A program made the position numbers and the translations under genes. A stretch of DNA of 64,000 nucleotides from CADCVW01 sp964251385 (GTDB taxonomy: Bacteria > Pseudomonadota > Alphaproteobacteria > Sphingomonadales > Sphingomonadaceae), in assembly GCA_964251385.1 (NCBI GenBank), contig CAXUJK010000001.1, positions 310,001 through 374,000 of the forward strand, given 5' to 3'. Positions 7,393 to 15,949 of the stretch are shown in pieces (position 1 is the first letter of the stretch; every line of letters begins with the position of its first letter). The notes beneath the pieces are model-generated. The model ran no database searches. It saw only the letters and a program-made list of their open reading frames with translations, and was not told the origin of the DNA.

Positions 7393-8717
7393 CGGCCGAA
7401 CCCAAGACCGCATTCGGCTACCCGCAGTATCGCTTCTACTGGTCCGCGCGGCTCGCCAGCACGATCGCGAGCACATTGCTGGTCGTCGTGCTGGGGGCGC
7501 ACGTCTATGACATCGCGCGCGAGACGATGTCGATCACAGAAGCCTCGTTCTGGCTCGGCTTGGTCGGGCTCGCCCAGTTTCTACCGTTGTTCGCGTTGAC
7601 GCTGGTCGCGGGGTATGTCGCGGACCGCGTGGACCGGCGGTGGATCGTGCGGGTCAGCCTGTTCGTCGAACTCGCGTGCGCAGCGACACTGGCGCTCCTC
7701 GCGGCGGCGGACGCGGTGACACTGCCGTGGCTCTTCGGGGTCGCGGTTCTGCTCGGCATAGGGCGTGCGTTCGCCGGACCCGCTTTGTCCGCGTTCGCGC
7801 CCAACCTTGTCCCTCCTGCCCTGCTGCCGAGCGCGATCGCGCTGGGGTCGATCGCGTGGCAGGCGGGCGCGGTCGCGGGGCCGCTGATCGGAGGCTTGAG
7901 CTATGCCGTGTCCGCGACGCTCGCCTACGGGCTGTCGGGGGTGCTGCTCGGCCTGTCGCTGCTCGCGATGTTCCGCATCGAACCGCTGCCGCTGGGCGAT
8001 GCGGGCAAGTCGCATCCGTTGCGTGCGGTCATCGACGGGCTCGCCTACGTGCGCCGCAACAAGATCGTGCTGGGCGCAATCTCGCTCGATCTGTTCGCGG
8101 TGCTGCTGGGCGGCGCGACCGCGCTGCTGCCCGTGTACGCGCGCGACATCCTGTTTGTGGGACCCGAGGGGCTGGGGCTGTTGCGGGCGGCCCCGCCCGC
8201 GGGCGCGGCGGTGACCGCGATCCTGCTTGCCCGCTATCCGCTGCGGCGGCGGGTCGGGCCGATCATGTTCTGGTGCGTCGCGATCTTCGGGGTCGCCACC
8301 GTCGTGTTCGGCGCGTCGCGCGCGATGTGGCTGTCGATGGGGAGCCTCGTCGTGCTCGGCGCGGCGGACATGGTCAGCGTGTACGTGCGGTCGTCGCTGA
8401 TCCAGCTTCACACGCCGGACGCGATGCGCGGGCGCGTGTCGGCGGTGGCGGGGCTGTTCATCTCCGCCTCCAACGAGTTGGGCGAGTTCCGCGCAGGCGT
8501 CGCGGGCGGGTTGGTCGGGCCAGTCGCGGCGGTGGTGACGGGCGGCGCGCTTGCCGTGCTCGTGACTGGAGCATGCGCGTGGGCGTTTCCTGCCCTGCGC
8601 CGCGCCGATAGATTCGTCGTTCCGGACGCGGAGACGATGGAACAAGGCGGTGCTAAAGGATCGTTACCCGTGAACGCGCCCGCACTCGCGGCCGGACAAA
8701 CAAAGGAGCCGACATGA
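7368..8717 (+). CDS. MFS transporter (EntS-like, MFS_3/DHA3 family)
   Basis: A 449-residue membrane protein with about 11-12 hydrophobic segments. The first loop carries GYVADRVDRRWIVR, the MFS motif A, and TPDAMRGRVSAVAGLFISAS is the C-half counterpart seen in EntS-type exporters. Members export siderophores, drugs or small peptides; the substrate here is unknown. The only plausible start is GTG 7368, because no later ATG/GTG/TTG precedes the conserved FGYPQYRFYWSARLAS. That start sits within a terminator hairpin, which is unusual. The stop overlaps the cysK ATG (ATGA). The tail after about residue 415 is hydrophilic and unconserved. Confidence 0.85.
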   Translation: MATPPPLFSAEPKTAFGYPQYRFYWSARLASTIASTLLVVVLGAHVYDIARETMSITEASFWLGLVGLAQFLPLFALTLVAGYVADRVDRRWIVRVSLFVELACAATLALLAAADAVTLPWLFGVAVLLGIGRAFAGPALSAFAPNLVPPALLPSAIALGSIAWQAGAVAGPLIGGLSYAVSATLAYGLSGVLLGLSLLAMFRIEPLPLGDAGKSHPLRAVIDGLAYVRRNKIVLGAISLDLFAVLLGGATALLPVYARDILFVGPEGLGLLRAAPPAGAAVTAILLARYPLRRRVGPIMFWCVAIFGVATVVFGASRAMWLSMGSLVVLGAADMVSVYVRSSLIQLHTPDAMRGRVSAVAGLFISASNELGEFRAGVAGGLVGPVAAVVTGGALAVLVTGACAWAFPALRRADRFVVPDAETMEQGGAKGSLPVNAPALAAGQTKEPT

Positions 8718-9631
8718 AAGCCGCTTCCATCCTCGACACGATCGGGGGCACCGCGCACATCCGCATCAACCGGCTGTTCGGACCGGACGCCGAGGTGTGG
8801 ACCAAGTCGGAACGGGCAAATCCGGGCGGGTCGATCAAGGACCGCATAGCGCTGTCGATGATCGAGGCGGCGGAGGCGGACGGGCGGTTGAAGCCGGGCG
8901 GGAGGATCGTGGAGCCGACGAGTGGCAACACGGGCATCGGGCTCGCCATGGTCGCGGCCGTGAAAGGCTATAAATTGATCGTGTGCATGCCTGAAAGCAT
9001 GAGCGTCGAACGCCGCCGGCTGATGCTGGCGTACGGCGCGACATTCGATCTGACGCCACGTGAAAAGGGCATGAAGGGCGCGATCGCGCGCGCGGAGGAG
9101 ATCGTGGCCGAAGGGCGCGCGTGGATGCCGCAACAGTTCGAGAACGACGCCAATATCGAGGTTCACCTGCGCACCACGGTGCCCGAGATCCTCGAGGATT
9201 TCCGCGATTCCCCGATCGACGCGATCATCACGGGCGTCGGCACGGGCGGACACATTACCGCCTGCGCCGAGATGTTGAAGCCCATTTGGCCGGACCTGCA
9301 GGTGTTCGCGGTCGAGCCCGAGCTGTCTCCGGTGATCAGCGGCGGTCAGCCGGGACCGCACCCGATCCAGGGGATCGGAGCGGGGTTCGTTCCCCGCAAT
9401 CTGCACGTGGACGCGATCGACGGAGTGATCCAGGTCGGCGCGGAGGAGGCGCGCGAATGGGCGCGGCGGTCGGCGCGCGAGGAAGGGACGCTGGTCGGAA
9501 TTTCCAGCGGCGCGAGCCTGGCGGCAGTCGCCAAGAAGCTGCCCGAGCTCAAGCCGGGTGCGCGCGTCTTGTGCTTCAACTACGATACGGGCGAGCGCTA
9601 TCTATCGGTGCCGGACTTCTTGCCGGAGTAG
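8714..9631 (+). CDS. cysK: Cysteine synthase A (O-acetylserine sulfhydrylase)
   Basis: A 305-residue fold-type II PLP enzyme making L-cysteine from O-acetylserine and sulfide. The PLP Lys lies in ANPGGSIKDRIALSMIEAAE, the substrate loop is EPTSGNTGIGLAMVAAVKGY, the phosphate-binding loop is GVGTGGHITACAE, and GISSGAS is the conserved C-terminal motif. The protein ends with the NYDTGERYLS-type tail. A good ribosome binding site (AAAGGAG) precedes the ATG, which overlaps the MFS stop. Its 3' end overlaps the convergent bPH2 gene by 34 bases. Confidence 0.95.
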   Translation: MKAASILDTIGGTAHIRINRLFGPDAEVWTKSERANPGGSIKDRIALSMIEAAEADGRLKPGGRIVEPTSGNTGIGLAMVAAVKGYKLIVCMPESMSVERRRLMLAYGATFDLTPREKGMKGAIARAEEIVAEGRAWMPQQFENDANIEVHLRTTVPEILEDFRDSPIDAIITGVGTGGHITACAEMLKPIWPDLQVFAVEPELSPVISGGQPGPHPIQGIGAGFVPRNLHVDAIDGVIQVGAEEAREWARRSAREEGTLVGISSGASLAAVAKKLPELKPGARVLCFNYDTGERYLSVPDFLPE

Positions 9632-11076
9632 CGCTCCAAGTCGCTCAGCAGGCCGCGCGCGACGCCCAACCGCATGTCGATGACGCGCGGACCGCCAAAC
9701 GCGGAGCCGCCTGCGGTGTCGACGAGGATCGAGGCGAGGCCCAGGCGGCGTTGCACGAAGCCCTGGACGAGCGTCACCGATTGCATTTTAGTGGTCGGCA
9801 CCATCCACATCTGCTGCCGCCACACGCCGCGACGGATGAACAGCTGGTCCGCGGTCAACGCGTAACGGTGGAAGCGCCGTTCGAGCAACGCGACGCCGAC
9901 GAGCGCGGGTACGAGCACGAGCGCGATCAAGGCCGGACGCCAGAACACGCCCGCAACGAGGATCGCGAGCGACGGCAGAAGCGCGGTCGATGCGAAGGTG
10001 CGCACCAGATGCCGGCTCGACACCGGCGTCGTGTCCGCGGACGGGACGCGGCGCACATTAGCCTGTTCGACCAGGATGCTTTCGATCTCCGCATCGCTCG
10101 CGAGCGGAGCGACAGTCTGCCGCTCGCCCGCGGCAGCGGTGCCGCTCAGCGTCTGGAAGTATAACGCCCCCCACCCCGCCGATCGGCGCAACGGGCCGGT
10201 GCGCAGCAGCGCCAGTTGGACGCGCGACCTGGCGAGGACGACTTCGCTGCGTGTGAAAAGTCCGCGCGTGCGGCGGTAGCGGGCGCCTTCGACGGTCAGG
10301 CGGAAGCCGTAATCGGCCGCCACGGTACGCGCGACGCCGAACAGGACCCCGACCAGCAGCGCTACGAGCAGCACCGCCGCGATCGCGCCGACGCCGAACT
10401 CGCCGTTCCTGATCTGGCTGGTCAGGCGGGAATCGACCAAGCCGATCCAGCGGCCGGGATCGTAGATGTCAAAGGGGAGCCAATCCTTGAACGTCTGCAA
10501 CGCGCCGAACAGGCCGGCGATGTAGACGAGGCTGAAGTTGAACAGCCCCGCGACGAGCACGCGCGGCAGCGTCATCGCGTACAATGTTCGCGCGGCGGGC
10601 GCGCGTTCCGTCGTACTCTCGACCACGACGTCCCTGCCCGCGCGCACGGCGGCGCGCATCGCGTCGGCTTCGGCATCCGTGACGCTGTCGATGAGGCCTT
10701 CGTCCTTCGCGCCGCCGCCCGTCTCAATGCGCACGGTGGCGAGGCCGAACAGGCGCTGGAGCGGCCCGCGCACGATGTCAACGTCCTGGATGCGGTGGAA
10801 CGGGATCGACCGCCGCGTGCGGTTGAAGATGCCGCTTTCGATCACGAGCTCGTGCGCGCCGACGCCGTAGCGGAAGCGCCGCCACCGCAGCCAGCTCGCG
10901 AACAGCGCGACCGCTGCGATGAGTGCGGCGAAGCCCAGGATCTGGGTCATGTCTCGTTTGGACGCGATCGCGTACAAAGCGGGCAGGCCGAGCAACGTCG
11001 ATGGCGCGTCCTTGACGAAGCGCAGCGGCACCGTGGCCGGGTGGACGCGGCGGTCCGCGACGGTATCGGCGCTCAC
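9598..11076 (-). CDS. Membrane protein with repeated bacterial PH (bPH2, YdbT-like) domains
   Basis: A 492-residue membrane protein starting at a GTG that overlaps the stop of the preceding bPH2 gene (GTGA). It resembles B. subtilis YdbT: repeated bPH2 modules, each following a pair of transmembrane segments, with the characteristic phrases IESGIFNRTRRSIPFHRIQD, RTRGLFTRSEVVLARSRVQ and IRRGVWRQQMWMVPTTKMQS. The family is of unknown biochemical role; in Bacillus the ydbS-ydbT pair is linked to envelope stress and antimicrobial resistance. A longer frame open to 11421 only overlaps the upstream gene. It converges on and overlaps cysK. Confidence 0.85.
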   Translation of the reverse strand: MSADTVADRRVHPATVPLRFVKDAPSTLLGLPALYAIASKRDMTQILGFAALIAAVALFASWLRWRRFRYGVGAHELVIESGIFNRTRRSIPFHRIQDVDIVRGPLQRLFGLATVRIETGGGAKDEGLIDSVTDAEADAMRAAVRAGRDVVVESTTERAPAARTLYAMTLPRVLVAGLFNFSLVYIAGLFGALQTFKDWLPFDIYDPGRWIGLVDSRLTSQIRNGEFGVGAIAAVLLVALLVGVLFGVARTVAADYGFRLTVEGARYRRTRGLFTRSEVVLARSRVQLALLRTGPLRRSAGWGALYFQTLSGTAAAGERQTVAPLASDAEIESILVEQANVRRVPSADTTPVSSRHLVRTFASTALLPSLAILVAGVFWRPALIALVLVPALVGVALLERRFHRYALTADQLFIRRGVWRQQMWMVPTTKMQSVTLVQGFVQRRLGLASILVDTAGGSAFGGPRVIDMRLGVARGLLSDLERYSGKKSGTDR

Positions 11077-11549
11077 GCGTCGTCCGCGCGGATGCGCGCG
11101 CGCACATCGTCGCGGATCGCCTCGGCGGTCGCGCGGGCAAGGCCGGGCAGGACGACCCTGCTGTTCAACGTGCCGGCAGTGTGGAGGATCAGGCGGCACA
11201 CGCCGAACCTGCGTTCGACCGGCCCTTGACTGACGTCGATATGCTGGACGCGGGCGAGCGGCACGTGCGTTTCGATCCGCGTCCAGACGCCGTGCCGGAC
11301 GCGCAGCGTGTCGTCGCCCAGCGCGTAACCCCAGGCGCGCCAGCGACGGCCGGGCGCGATCAGGAGGAGGTAGGCGGACAAGGCAACCAGCGGCGCGGCG
11401 ATCGCGCCGACGGGCCACCATTCGCGCCGCATCAGCACGAGCTCGGCCACGGTGCCGACGACGAGCAGCCGCGGCGCGGCGAGGGCAGCCCCGACGCGGT
11501 AGACGCCGAGCTGCCCGCGTTCGAGCGGGGTGAAGCGTGGGTCGTCCAT
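11073..11549 (-). CDS. bPH2-domain membrane protein, YdbS-like
   Basis: A 158-residue protein beginning MDDPRFTPLERGQLGVYRVG, then two transmembrane helices (AAPRLLVVGTVAELVLM and GAIAAPLVALSAYLLLIAP) and one bPH2 domain with LRVRHGVWTRIETHVPLARV and QHIDVSQGPVERRFGVCRL. This is the YdbS layout. It overlaps the downstream, larger bPH2 gene by four bases, reproducing the ydbS-ydbT pair of Firmicutes. The open frame runs further upstream to 11972, but that part is an Arg/Gly-rich shadow of the opposite-strand gene. The function is unknown; the two proteins presumably form a membrane complex. Confidence 0.82.
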   Translation of the reverse strand: MDDPRFTPLERGQLGVYRVGAALAAPRLLVVGTVAELVLMRREWWPVGAIAAPLVALSAYLLLIAPGRRWRAWGYALGDDTLRVRHGVWTRIETHVPLARVQHIDVSQGPVERRFGVCRLILHTAGTLNSRVVLPGLARATAEAIRDDVRARIRADDA

Positions 11550-11639
11550 CAACTCCGACCTAGTGGCGCGGAGGAAGGCGAACAAGCTCAGGCGCCGACA
11601 AGGCTGGCGTCCGATCCTCACCTTGGCGTAGACCGGGGC

Positions 11640-12848
11640 ATGGACGGGGCGCGAACAGGATTGAAGCTGACGGGATTGGCAGGGGCGACGGCGCTCGCGG
11701 CCGCCCTGTCGTGCGCGGGCGTTCGCGCCCAGACAGTGCCCGACGCGATCCCGGCAAACCCGCCGGAGCTGCGTGATTTCCGCATCGACCAGCCGCCAAC
11801 GCCCTCGCCCGCACCCGCACCGCCGCCTGTTGCCGAAGAACCTGCGCCCGCACCGACACCCCCCGCGCCCGAGCCCGTTTCGACACCAGCGCCCGTCGCG
11901 GACGAGCCCGCGACTCCGGCACCCGTCCGGACGCGCCGCGTTCCGCGTGCCGACGTGCCGGCTCGCGTCCAACCGGCGGCGCGTACGCCGTTACCCGCGT
12001 CCGAGCCTGATCTGCCCGTTGCCGATGCGCCGATCGTGCCGCCGGTTCCCGCCCCCGTCGCTACGGCTGAACCCGCGCCGGTCGAAGCGCCTGCGCCGAA
12101 TGCGCCCGCCGACGACGTCGGGTCGAGCGCAATACTGCCCATCTCGCTCGCACTGGGTCTGGCCGCACTGATCGGCGCATTGCTGTGGCGTCGGCGCCGT
12201 TCCGCGGTCGCGCCGGTCTACGAGGACGAGCCCGCCGAACAGGTGGTTGACCTTCCGGCCGAGACCGCGGCTCCCAGTGCGCTTGACCCTGTCGTTGCGC
12301 CCGTGTCGGTCGCACAGGCTCCCGCACATGCGCGCCCGCGGCTCGACATCGCGTTCACGCCGGCGGCGGCGGGCGCGACGGACGCGCTGGCGTCAGTCGA
12401 TTACGGCCTCGTCGTCATCAACAGCGGCGACGCGCCCGCGAGCAAGGTGCGCATGGAGGCGCGGCTGCTCGCGATGGGGCAGGACCACGACGCCGCTCTC
12501 GTCGCGTTCTTCGGCGAACCGATGGCGCGCCCGACGCCGATCGCATCCGCCATCCCGCCCGGTGTCGAGGCGGGATTGCGCGCGCAGGTCACCTTGCCGC
12601 GCGACGCGGTGACCGCGATCCAGGTGCGCGACCGCACCGTGTTCGTACCGCTGGTCGCGTTCAACATCCTGTACGAATGGTACGATGCCGACGGCGGGCT
12701 GCAGCACGGGCAGACCGCGATGAGCTACGTCGTGGGGCGCGAGAACCGTCCGCCCTCGGCCAAGATGGCGCCGTTCAGGCTCGACCAGGGACCGCGCATC
12801 TACCGCGAGGTTGGCCAGCGTACGCACCAGATCAGGCAGCTGGCCTAG
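11640..12848 (+). CDS. Exported, Pro/Ala-rich single-pass membrane protein, function unknown
   Basis: A 402-residue protein. An N-terminal signal (LKLTGLAGATALAAALSCAG, cleavage near VRAQ) is followed by about 130 residues dominated by Pro, Ala, Glu and Val, one transmembrane helix (SSAILPISLALGLAALIGAL, then LLWRRRRSA), another acidic linker and a C-terminal domain of about 170 residues. That domain (LDIAFTPAAAGATDALASVD, then YGLVVINSGDAPASKVRMEA) reads like an immunoglobulin-type beta sandwich. The positive cluster after the helix suggests the C-terminal domain is cytoplasmic and the Pro-rich stretch spans the periplasm. I do not recognise a named family. The stop overlaps the convergent DUF1622 gene by four bases. 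Confidence 0.75.
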   Translation: MDGARTGLKLTGLAGATALAAALSCAGVRAQTVPDAIPANPPELRDFRIDQPPTPSPAPAPPPVAEEPAPAPTPPAPEPVSTPAPVADEPATPAPVRTRRVPRADVPARVQPAARTPLPASEPDLPVADAPIVPPVPAPVATAEPAPVEAPAPNAPADDVGSSAILPISLALGLAALIGALLWRRRRSAVAPVYEDEPAEQVVDLPAETAAPSALDPVVAPVSVAQAPAHARPRLDIAFTPAAAGATDALASVDYGLVVINSGDAPASKVRMEARLLAMGQDHDAALVAFFGEPMARPTPIASAIPPGVEAGLRAQVTLPRDAVTAIQVRDRTVFVPLVAFNILYEWYDADGGLQHGQTAMSYVVGRENRPPSAKMAPFRLDQGPRIYREVGQRTHQIRQLA

Positions 12849-13204
12849 CGCTTCTCCGTACCGCCGCGCTGCCAGGGCCAGCGGCCTTCGATCTCGACTT
12901 CCAGGCTCCAGCTCAGGAAGGTCCGGATCGCGACGATGCCCGCGAGCACCGCGAGGCTGTCCAGCGTCGGTTCGATCGCCACCGTGTTGATAATGTCGGC
13001 CGCGACGAGGAACTCGAGCCCGAGCAGGATCGACCGGCCGAGGTCCGAGCGGAACGCGCCGATCGACTCCTCGCGCGAACCGCGGCGCAGTATCGCGCGC
13101 AGGAAGACGAGCAGCGAGACCGTCGCGCCGACCACGATGATCGCGATGCCCACGACCTCGACCGCTCGGGTGATCCATTCGATGATCGCTTGCAGCGGCG
13201 GCAT
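12845..13204 (-). CDS. DUF1622-family small membrane protein
   Basis: A 119-residue membrane protein started at the ATG at 13204 (MPPLQAIIEWITRAVEVVGI). Three to four hydrophobic segments include AIIVVGATVSLLVFLRAIL and LGRSILLGLEFLVAADIINT, a conserved DUF1622 phrase. The protein ends with a charged tail. Function of the family is not established. A longer frame to 13294 gives an unlikely Arg-rich N-terminus overlapping the divergent decarboxylase gene. About 90 bases separate it from that gene's ATG, enough for divergent promoters. Confidence 0.82.
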   Translation of the reverse strand: MPPLQAIIEWITRAVEVVGIAIIVVGATVSLLVFLRAILRRGSREESIGAFRSDLGRSILLGLEFLVAADIINTVAIEPTLDSLAVLAGIVAIRTFLSWSLEVEIEGRWPWQRGGTEKR

Positions 13205-13292
13205 GCACCCGACTTCGCCGAGCGGGTATCCTACGTCAATCCTCCGGCCGCGATGCCGGGAACAACCGGACATGCGAGCGGCTTGACCCGTC

Positions 13293-14756
13293 ATGGATCA
13301 ACACGAAACGCCCATCGTCGACGCGCTCGCCGCGATCGAACGCCATCCCGCCAAGACGTTCGGTGCCCCCGGCCACGGCCAGGGCCACGCGATGCCGCAC
13401 CGCCTGGCGAAGCTGGTCGGCAAGCGCGCGTTCGAAGCCGACGTACTGACGCCCAAGGGATTGGACGACCGGACGGAGAGCCGCCACGCGCTGCAGCGCG
13501 CGCACGAGATCGCGGCCGAGGCGTGGGGCGCAGACATCTGCCGCTTCGCGACGGGCGGATCGACGCAGAGTATCCACACCGCGCTGGCAGCGATCGCGCA
13601 GCCCGGCGACACGGTCGTGATCGCGCAGAACGCGCACAAGGCGGAGTTCGCCGCCGTGCTGTTCGCCGGATTGCACCCGGTAGTGGTTCCCGTGGCGATC
13701 GACACGGACTGGGATCTGGAGCACGGCGTGTCGGCCGCGACGCTGGAGGCGACGCTCGCCGCGCATCCGCATGCCAAGGCTGTCGTGGTGGTCAGCCCGA
13801 CCTATTACGGCGTGACGAGCGACATCGCCGCGCTAGCCGCCTGCTGCCATGCGCGTCGCGTTCCGCTGATCGTCGATGCGGCGTGGGGGAGCGCGTTCGG
13901 GTTCTGCGCGCGCCTGCCGGCCAATGCCCTGGCGTCCGGTGCCGACGTGACCGTGTGCAGCCTGCACAAGACGTTGGGCGCGCTGGCGCAAGGGTCCGCG
14001 ATGTTCGCGCGCGGCCGGCTCGTCGACCTGCAACGGTTCGCGCTGGCATACGAGCTGTTCGAAACGACCAGTCCGTCCGTGCCGATCCTCGCGAGCCTCG
14101 ATGCGACGCGTCGCGACCTTGCACTGCATGGCGAGGCAATCTGGGGCGACGTGCTCGACCTGGCGAACGAGGCGCGAACGGGCCTGTCTAAGATCCCGGG
14201 CGTCGCGGTGCTCGGACGCGACCGGCTGGACGGCGACGGCGCGTTCGACATGGACGGGAGCCGTGTCCTGATGGACGTCGCGCGGCTAGGCGTGTCGGGC
14301 TATGCCGCGGACGACTGGTTGTACGAGCATCACGGGATCAACGTCGGCCTGTCCGACGCGCGGCACATGCTCGCGGCGATTGCGCCGGGTACGACGAAGG
14401 CCGCCGTACGGTCGCTTGTGGACGCGATCGCAGACATGGTGGACAGGCTGCGCGCCGACCCCGCGATCATGCCCGCCGCGCCGCATCTTCCGCGGATCGG
14501 AACGCTCGGCTTCGAACTCGCGATGCCGTGTTCGGACGCGTTCTTCGCGGACGTCGATACCATACGCTACGAGGACGCGACGGATCGGATCGCGGCGGAG
14601 ATCATCGCCCCCGCTCCGCCCGGCGTCCCGCGGCTCATCCCCGGCCAGCGCATCACGGACGCGCACGTCGCGTGGCTCACGGCCAATCGCGACGCGGGAA
14701 TGTTCGTGCTGGATCCGACCGATCCCGCCCAACGGATGCTGCGGGTGGTCGCATAA
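13293..14756 (+). CDS. Orn/Lys/Arg decarboxylase-like PLP enzyme (short form)
   Basis: A 487-residue fold-type I PLP enzyme. APGHGQGHAMP matches the APGHKxG motif of the Orn/Lys/Arg decarboxylase major domain, FATGGSTQSIHTALAAI the cofactor phosphate loop, IVDAAWGSAFGF the pyridine-binding Asp region and CSLHKTLGALAQGSAM the Schiff-base Lys. It lacks the N-terminal wing domain of inducible E. coli decarboxylases and has the length of the shorter YaaO/SpeA-type enzymes. Likely substrates are lysine, arginine or ornithine, giving polyamines; which one cannot be told. It stands alone, divergent from DUF1622. Confidence 0.83.
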   Translation: MDQHETPIVDALAAIERHPAKTFGAPGHGQGHAMPHRLAKLVGKRAFEADVLTPKGLDDRTESRHALQRAHEIAAEAWGADICRFATGGSTQSIHTALAAIAQPGDTVVIAQNAHKAEFAAVLFAGLHPVVVPVAIDTDWDLEHGVSAATLEATLAAHPHAKAVVVVSPTYYGVTSDIAALAACCHARRVPLIVDAAWGSAFGFCARLPANALASGADVTVCSLHKTLGALAQGSAMFARGRLVDLQRFALAYELFETTSPSVPILASLDATRRDLALHGEAIWGDVLDLANEARTGLSKIPGVAVLGRDRLDGDGAFDMDGSRVLMDVARLGVSGYAADDWLYEHHGINVGLSDARHMLAAIAPGTTKAAVRSLVDAIADMVDRLRADPAIMPAAPHLPRIGTLGFELAMPCSDAFFADVDTIRYEDATDRIAAEIIAPAPPGVPRLIPGQRITDAHVAWLTANRDAGMFVLDPTDPAQRMLRVVA

Positions 14757-14856
14757 CCGCTCCCTGCCACAGCCGAAGCACGGCCGCGCGGGCGTCGATC
14801 CTCTCTGTGTCTCCAGAGAAAGTGGCTATAGCTTGATTTGTAGCTCAACCCGAAAA

Positions 14857-14893
14857 CGACCGCAGCCCGCTTCTGCCAATCGCGCTGCGGTCG
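14857..14893 (-). terminator. Hairpin terminator downstream of the lipoprotein gene
   Basis: CGACCGCAGC (14857-14866) and GCTGCGGTCG (14884-14893) form a perfect 10-bp stem with a 17-base loop. Read on the minus strand, the stem is followed by TTTTCG, a short T run, so it fits a terminator for the minus-strand lipoprotein gene ending at 14911. No other gene lies in 14757-14910. Confidence 0.6.
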
Positions 14894-14910
14894 CAAGCAA
14901 CAATTAAATC

Positions 14911-15513
14911 CTACTGCTGCAGATTGCAGGATCGCGTGGAAGAAAGCATCGACTCCCGTCCGCCGTCGTGTCCTTTGACGAAGCACTTTCCGTTTCGCAT
15001 GAACGCGCGAAGGTAGGCGGGCGATCTGAAGTTCTTTTCGTCCAAGCCGAAGTCGCGACATGTCAGGCCGCCTTCGGCGACGTAGGCGGCTGGCTCGATC
15101 CGCCCGCTACGCAGGAGCAGCCCTTGTGTCATAGTGCCACAGAACGCGCCTGCAGGCGCATCCATCATCTCACGCAGAGCAGGCGTCGCGGGAGTGCCTA
15201 CGACCATGGCGACTGCGGATACGCCGACCACCGGGTAACTTTCCTGCTGCAGCGTTCCATTTCGGCGAAGGAAGTGGCAAGGCGCGCCAGGCGCAAGCAA
15301 TCTTTCGCGGGCACCGTCATGGCCCCTAAGGTAGCACCCGCCATCTCGCGAAAGAAGCTGCAGTGTCGCGCCGCCGAAGCGAGCCTCGTCGGTCTTCGAC
15401 TCTAGAGCTGATGCCGTCGCCTCCGACGCCTGATCCGCGGAAACCGGCTGTCCACAAGCTGTCAGCACCAGAAATACAAGGAAGCTTGAACGATTCTTCA
15501 AGAAAGGCTCCAA
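14911..15513 (-). CDS. Lipoprotein with duplicated Cys/GHDG motif; candidate Tae4 immunity protein
   Basis: A 200-residue predicted lipoprotein. The start is taken as TTG 15513 because a perfect AAAGGAGG (15528-15521) lies seven bases upstream and this start yields an ideal lipoprotein signal: MEPFLKNRS, a hydrophobic stretch, and lipobox L-T-A-C with Cys20. The mature part has two copies of one unit, GGCYLRGHDGARERLLAPG (about 58-76, second Cys at 79) and GKCFVKGHDGGRESMLSST (about 175-193, second Cys at 196), that is C-x3-GHDG-x-RE. Two more Cys lie between them. The gene overlaps the upstream Tae4-like gene by 16 bases and its ribosome binding site lies inside that gene. An envelope-anchored protein coupled to a peptidoglycan amidase effector fits immunity. 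I know no named family. Confidence 0.7.
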   Translation of the reverse strand: MEPFLKNRSSFLVFLVLTACGQPVSADQASEATASALESKTDEARFGGATLQLLSRDGGCYLRGHDGARERLLAPGAPCHFLRRNGTLQQESYPVVGVSAVAMVVGTPATPALREMMDAPAGAFCGTMTQGLLLRSGRIEPAAYVAEGGLTCRDFGLDEKNFRSPAYLRAFMRNGKCFVKGHDGGRESMLSSTRSCNLQQ

Positions 15514-15949
15514 AAGCAGACCTCCTTTGCCAGCGAAATCCACTCGGCTTCGCCGCCCTTCATTCCTACGCCATTCCAGGCATCGATGTGGTCGGTTGGT
15601 CCCCACCCATCGCGTATGAAGATGATGCCGGTCCGTCTCTTGAAGCTTTCGGGTGTAACGTTCTTGCTCTTTGCGACCGTTCCGACCAGCCCGCTTTGGC
15701 CGACAAGCCACGTGGCGAGTTCCTGCGCACGGAGGATGTGCTTGGGAGAGTGCTTCAGGCCGGGGTAGCAACGTGCGCCTGTGAAGCCCTGCATGTTGGC
15801 GCCCGCCCCGGCCAACGCGATGCCCATGCGAATGGCGCACTGGTTGGCGAAAAGCGTCTGGTCGCACGGATAGGTGCGCCCGCCCGGATGACTGTCTCAA
15901 ACACGTCGCCAACCAAGATGCGCCACGTCCGCCTCCGCAGGTGCCTCGA
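15498..15949 (-). pseudogene. Tae4-type T6SS peptidoglycan amidase effector, frameshifted
   Basis: The main frame covers 15498-15896: SHPGGRTYPCDQTLFANQCA, then IRMGIALAGAGANM and, near the C-terminus, TGIIFIRDGWGPTDHIDAWN. These are the two Tae4 signatures, the catalytic Cys in NQCAIRM and the catalytic His in DHIDAWNG. Tae4 enzymes are NlpC/P60-fold amidases that cut the D-Glu-mDAP bond of peptidoglycan in target cells. The frame hits a TGA at 15899-15897 without a start codon. In the next frame just upstream (15910 downwards) VGDVFETVI is encoded, the segment expected before GGRTY in this family, so about one base appears missing near 15884-15889. Upstream that frame also stops at 15952-15950, so the 5' end is incomplete. 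No other T6SS gene is present in the window. Confidence 0.72.

Noticed and set aside
11073..11972. A 299-residue protein with a Cys/Arg/Gly-rich N-terminus
   Set aside because: The N-terminal 141 codons are antisense to the Pro-rich envelope protein; the YdbS-like protein starts at 11549.
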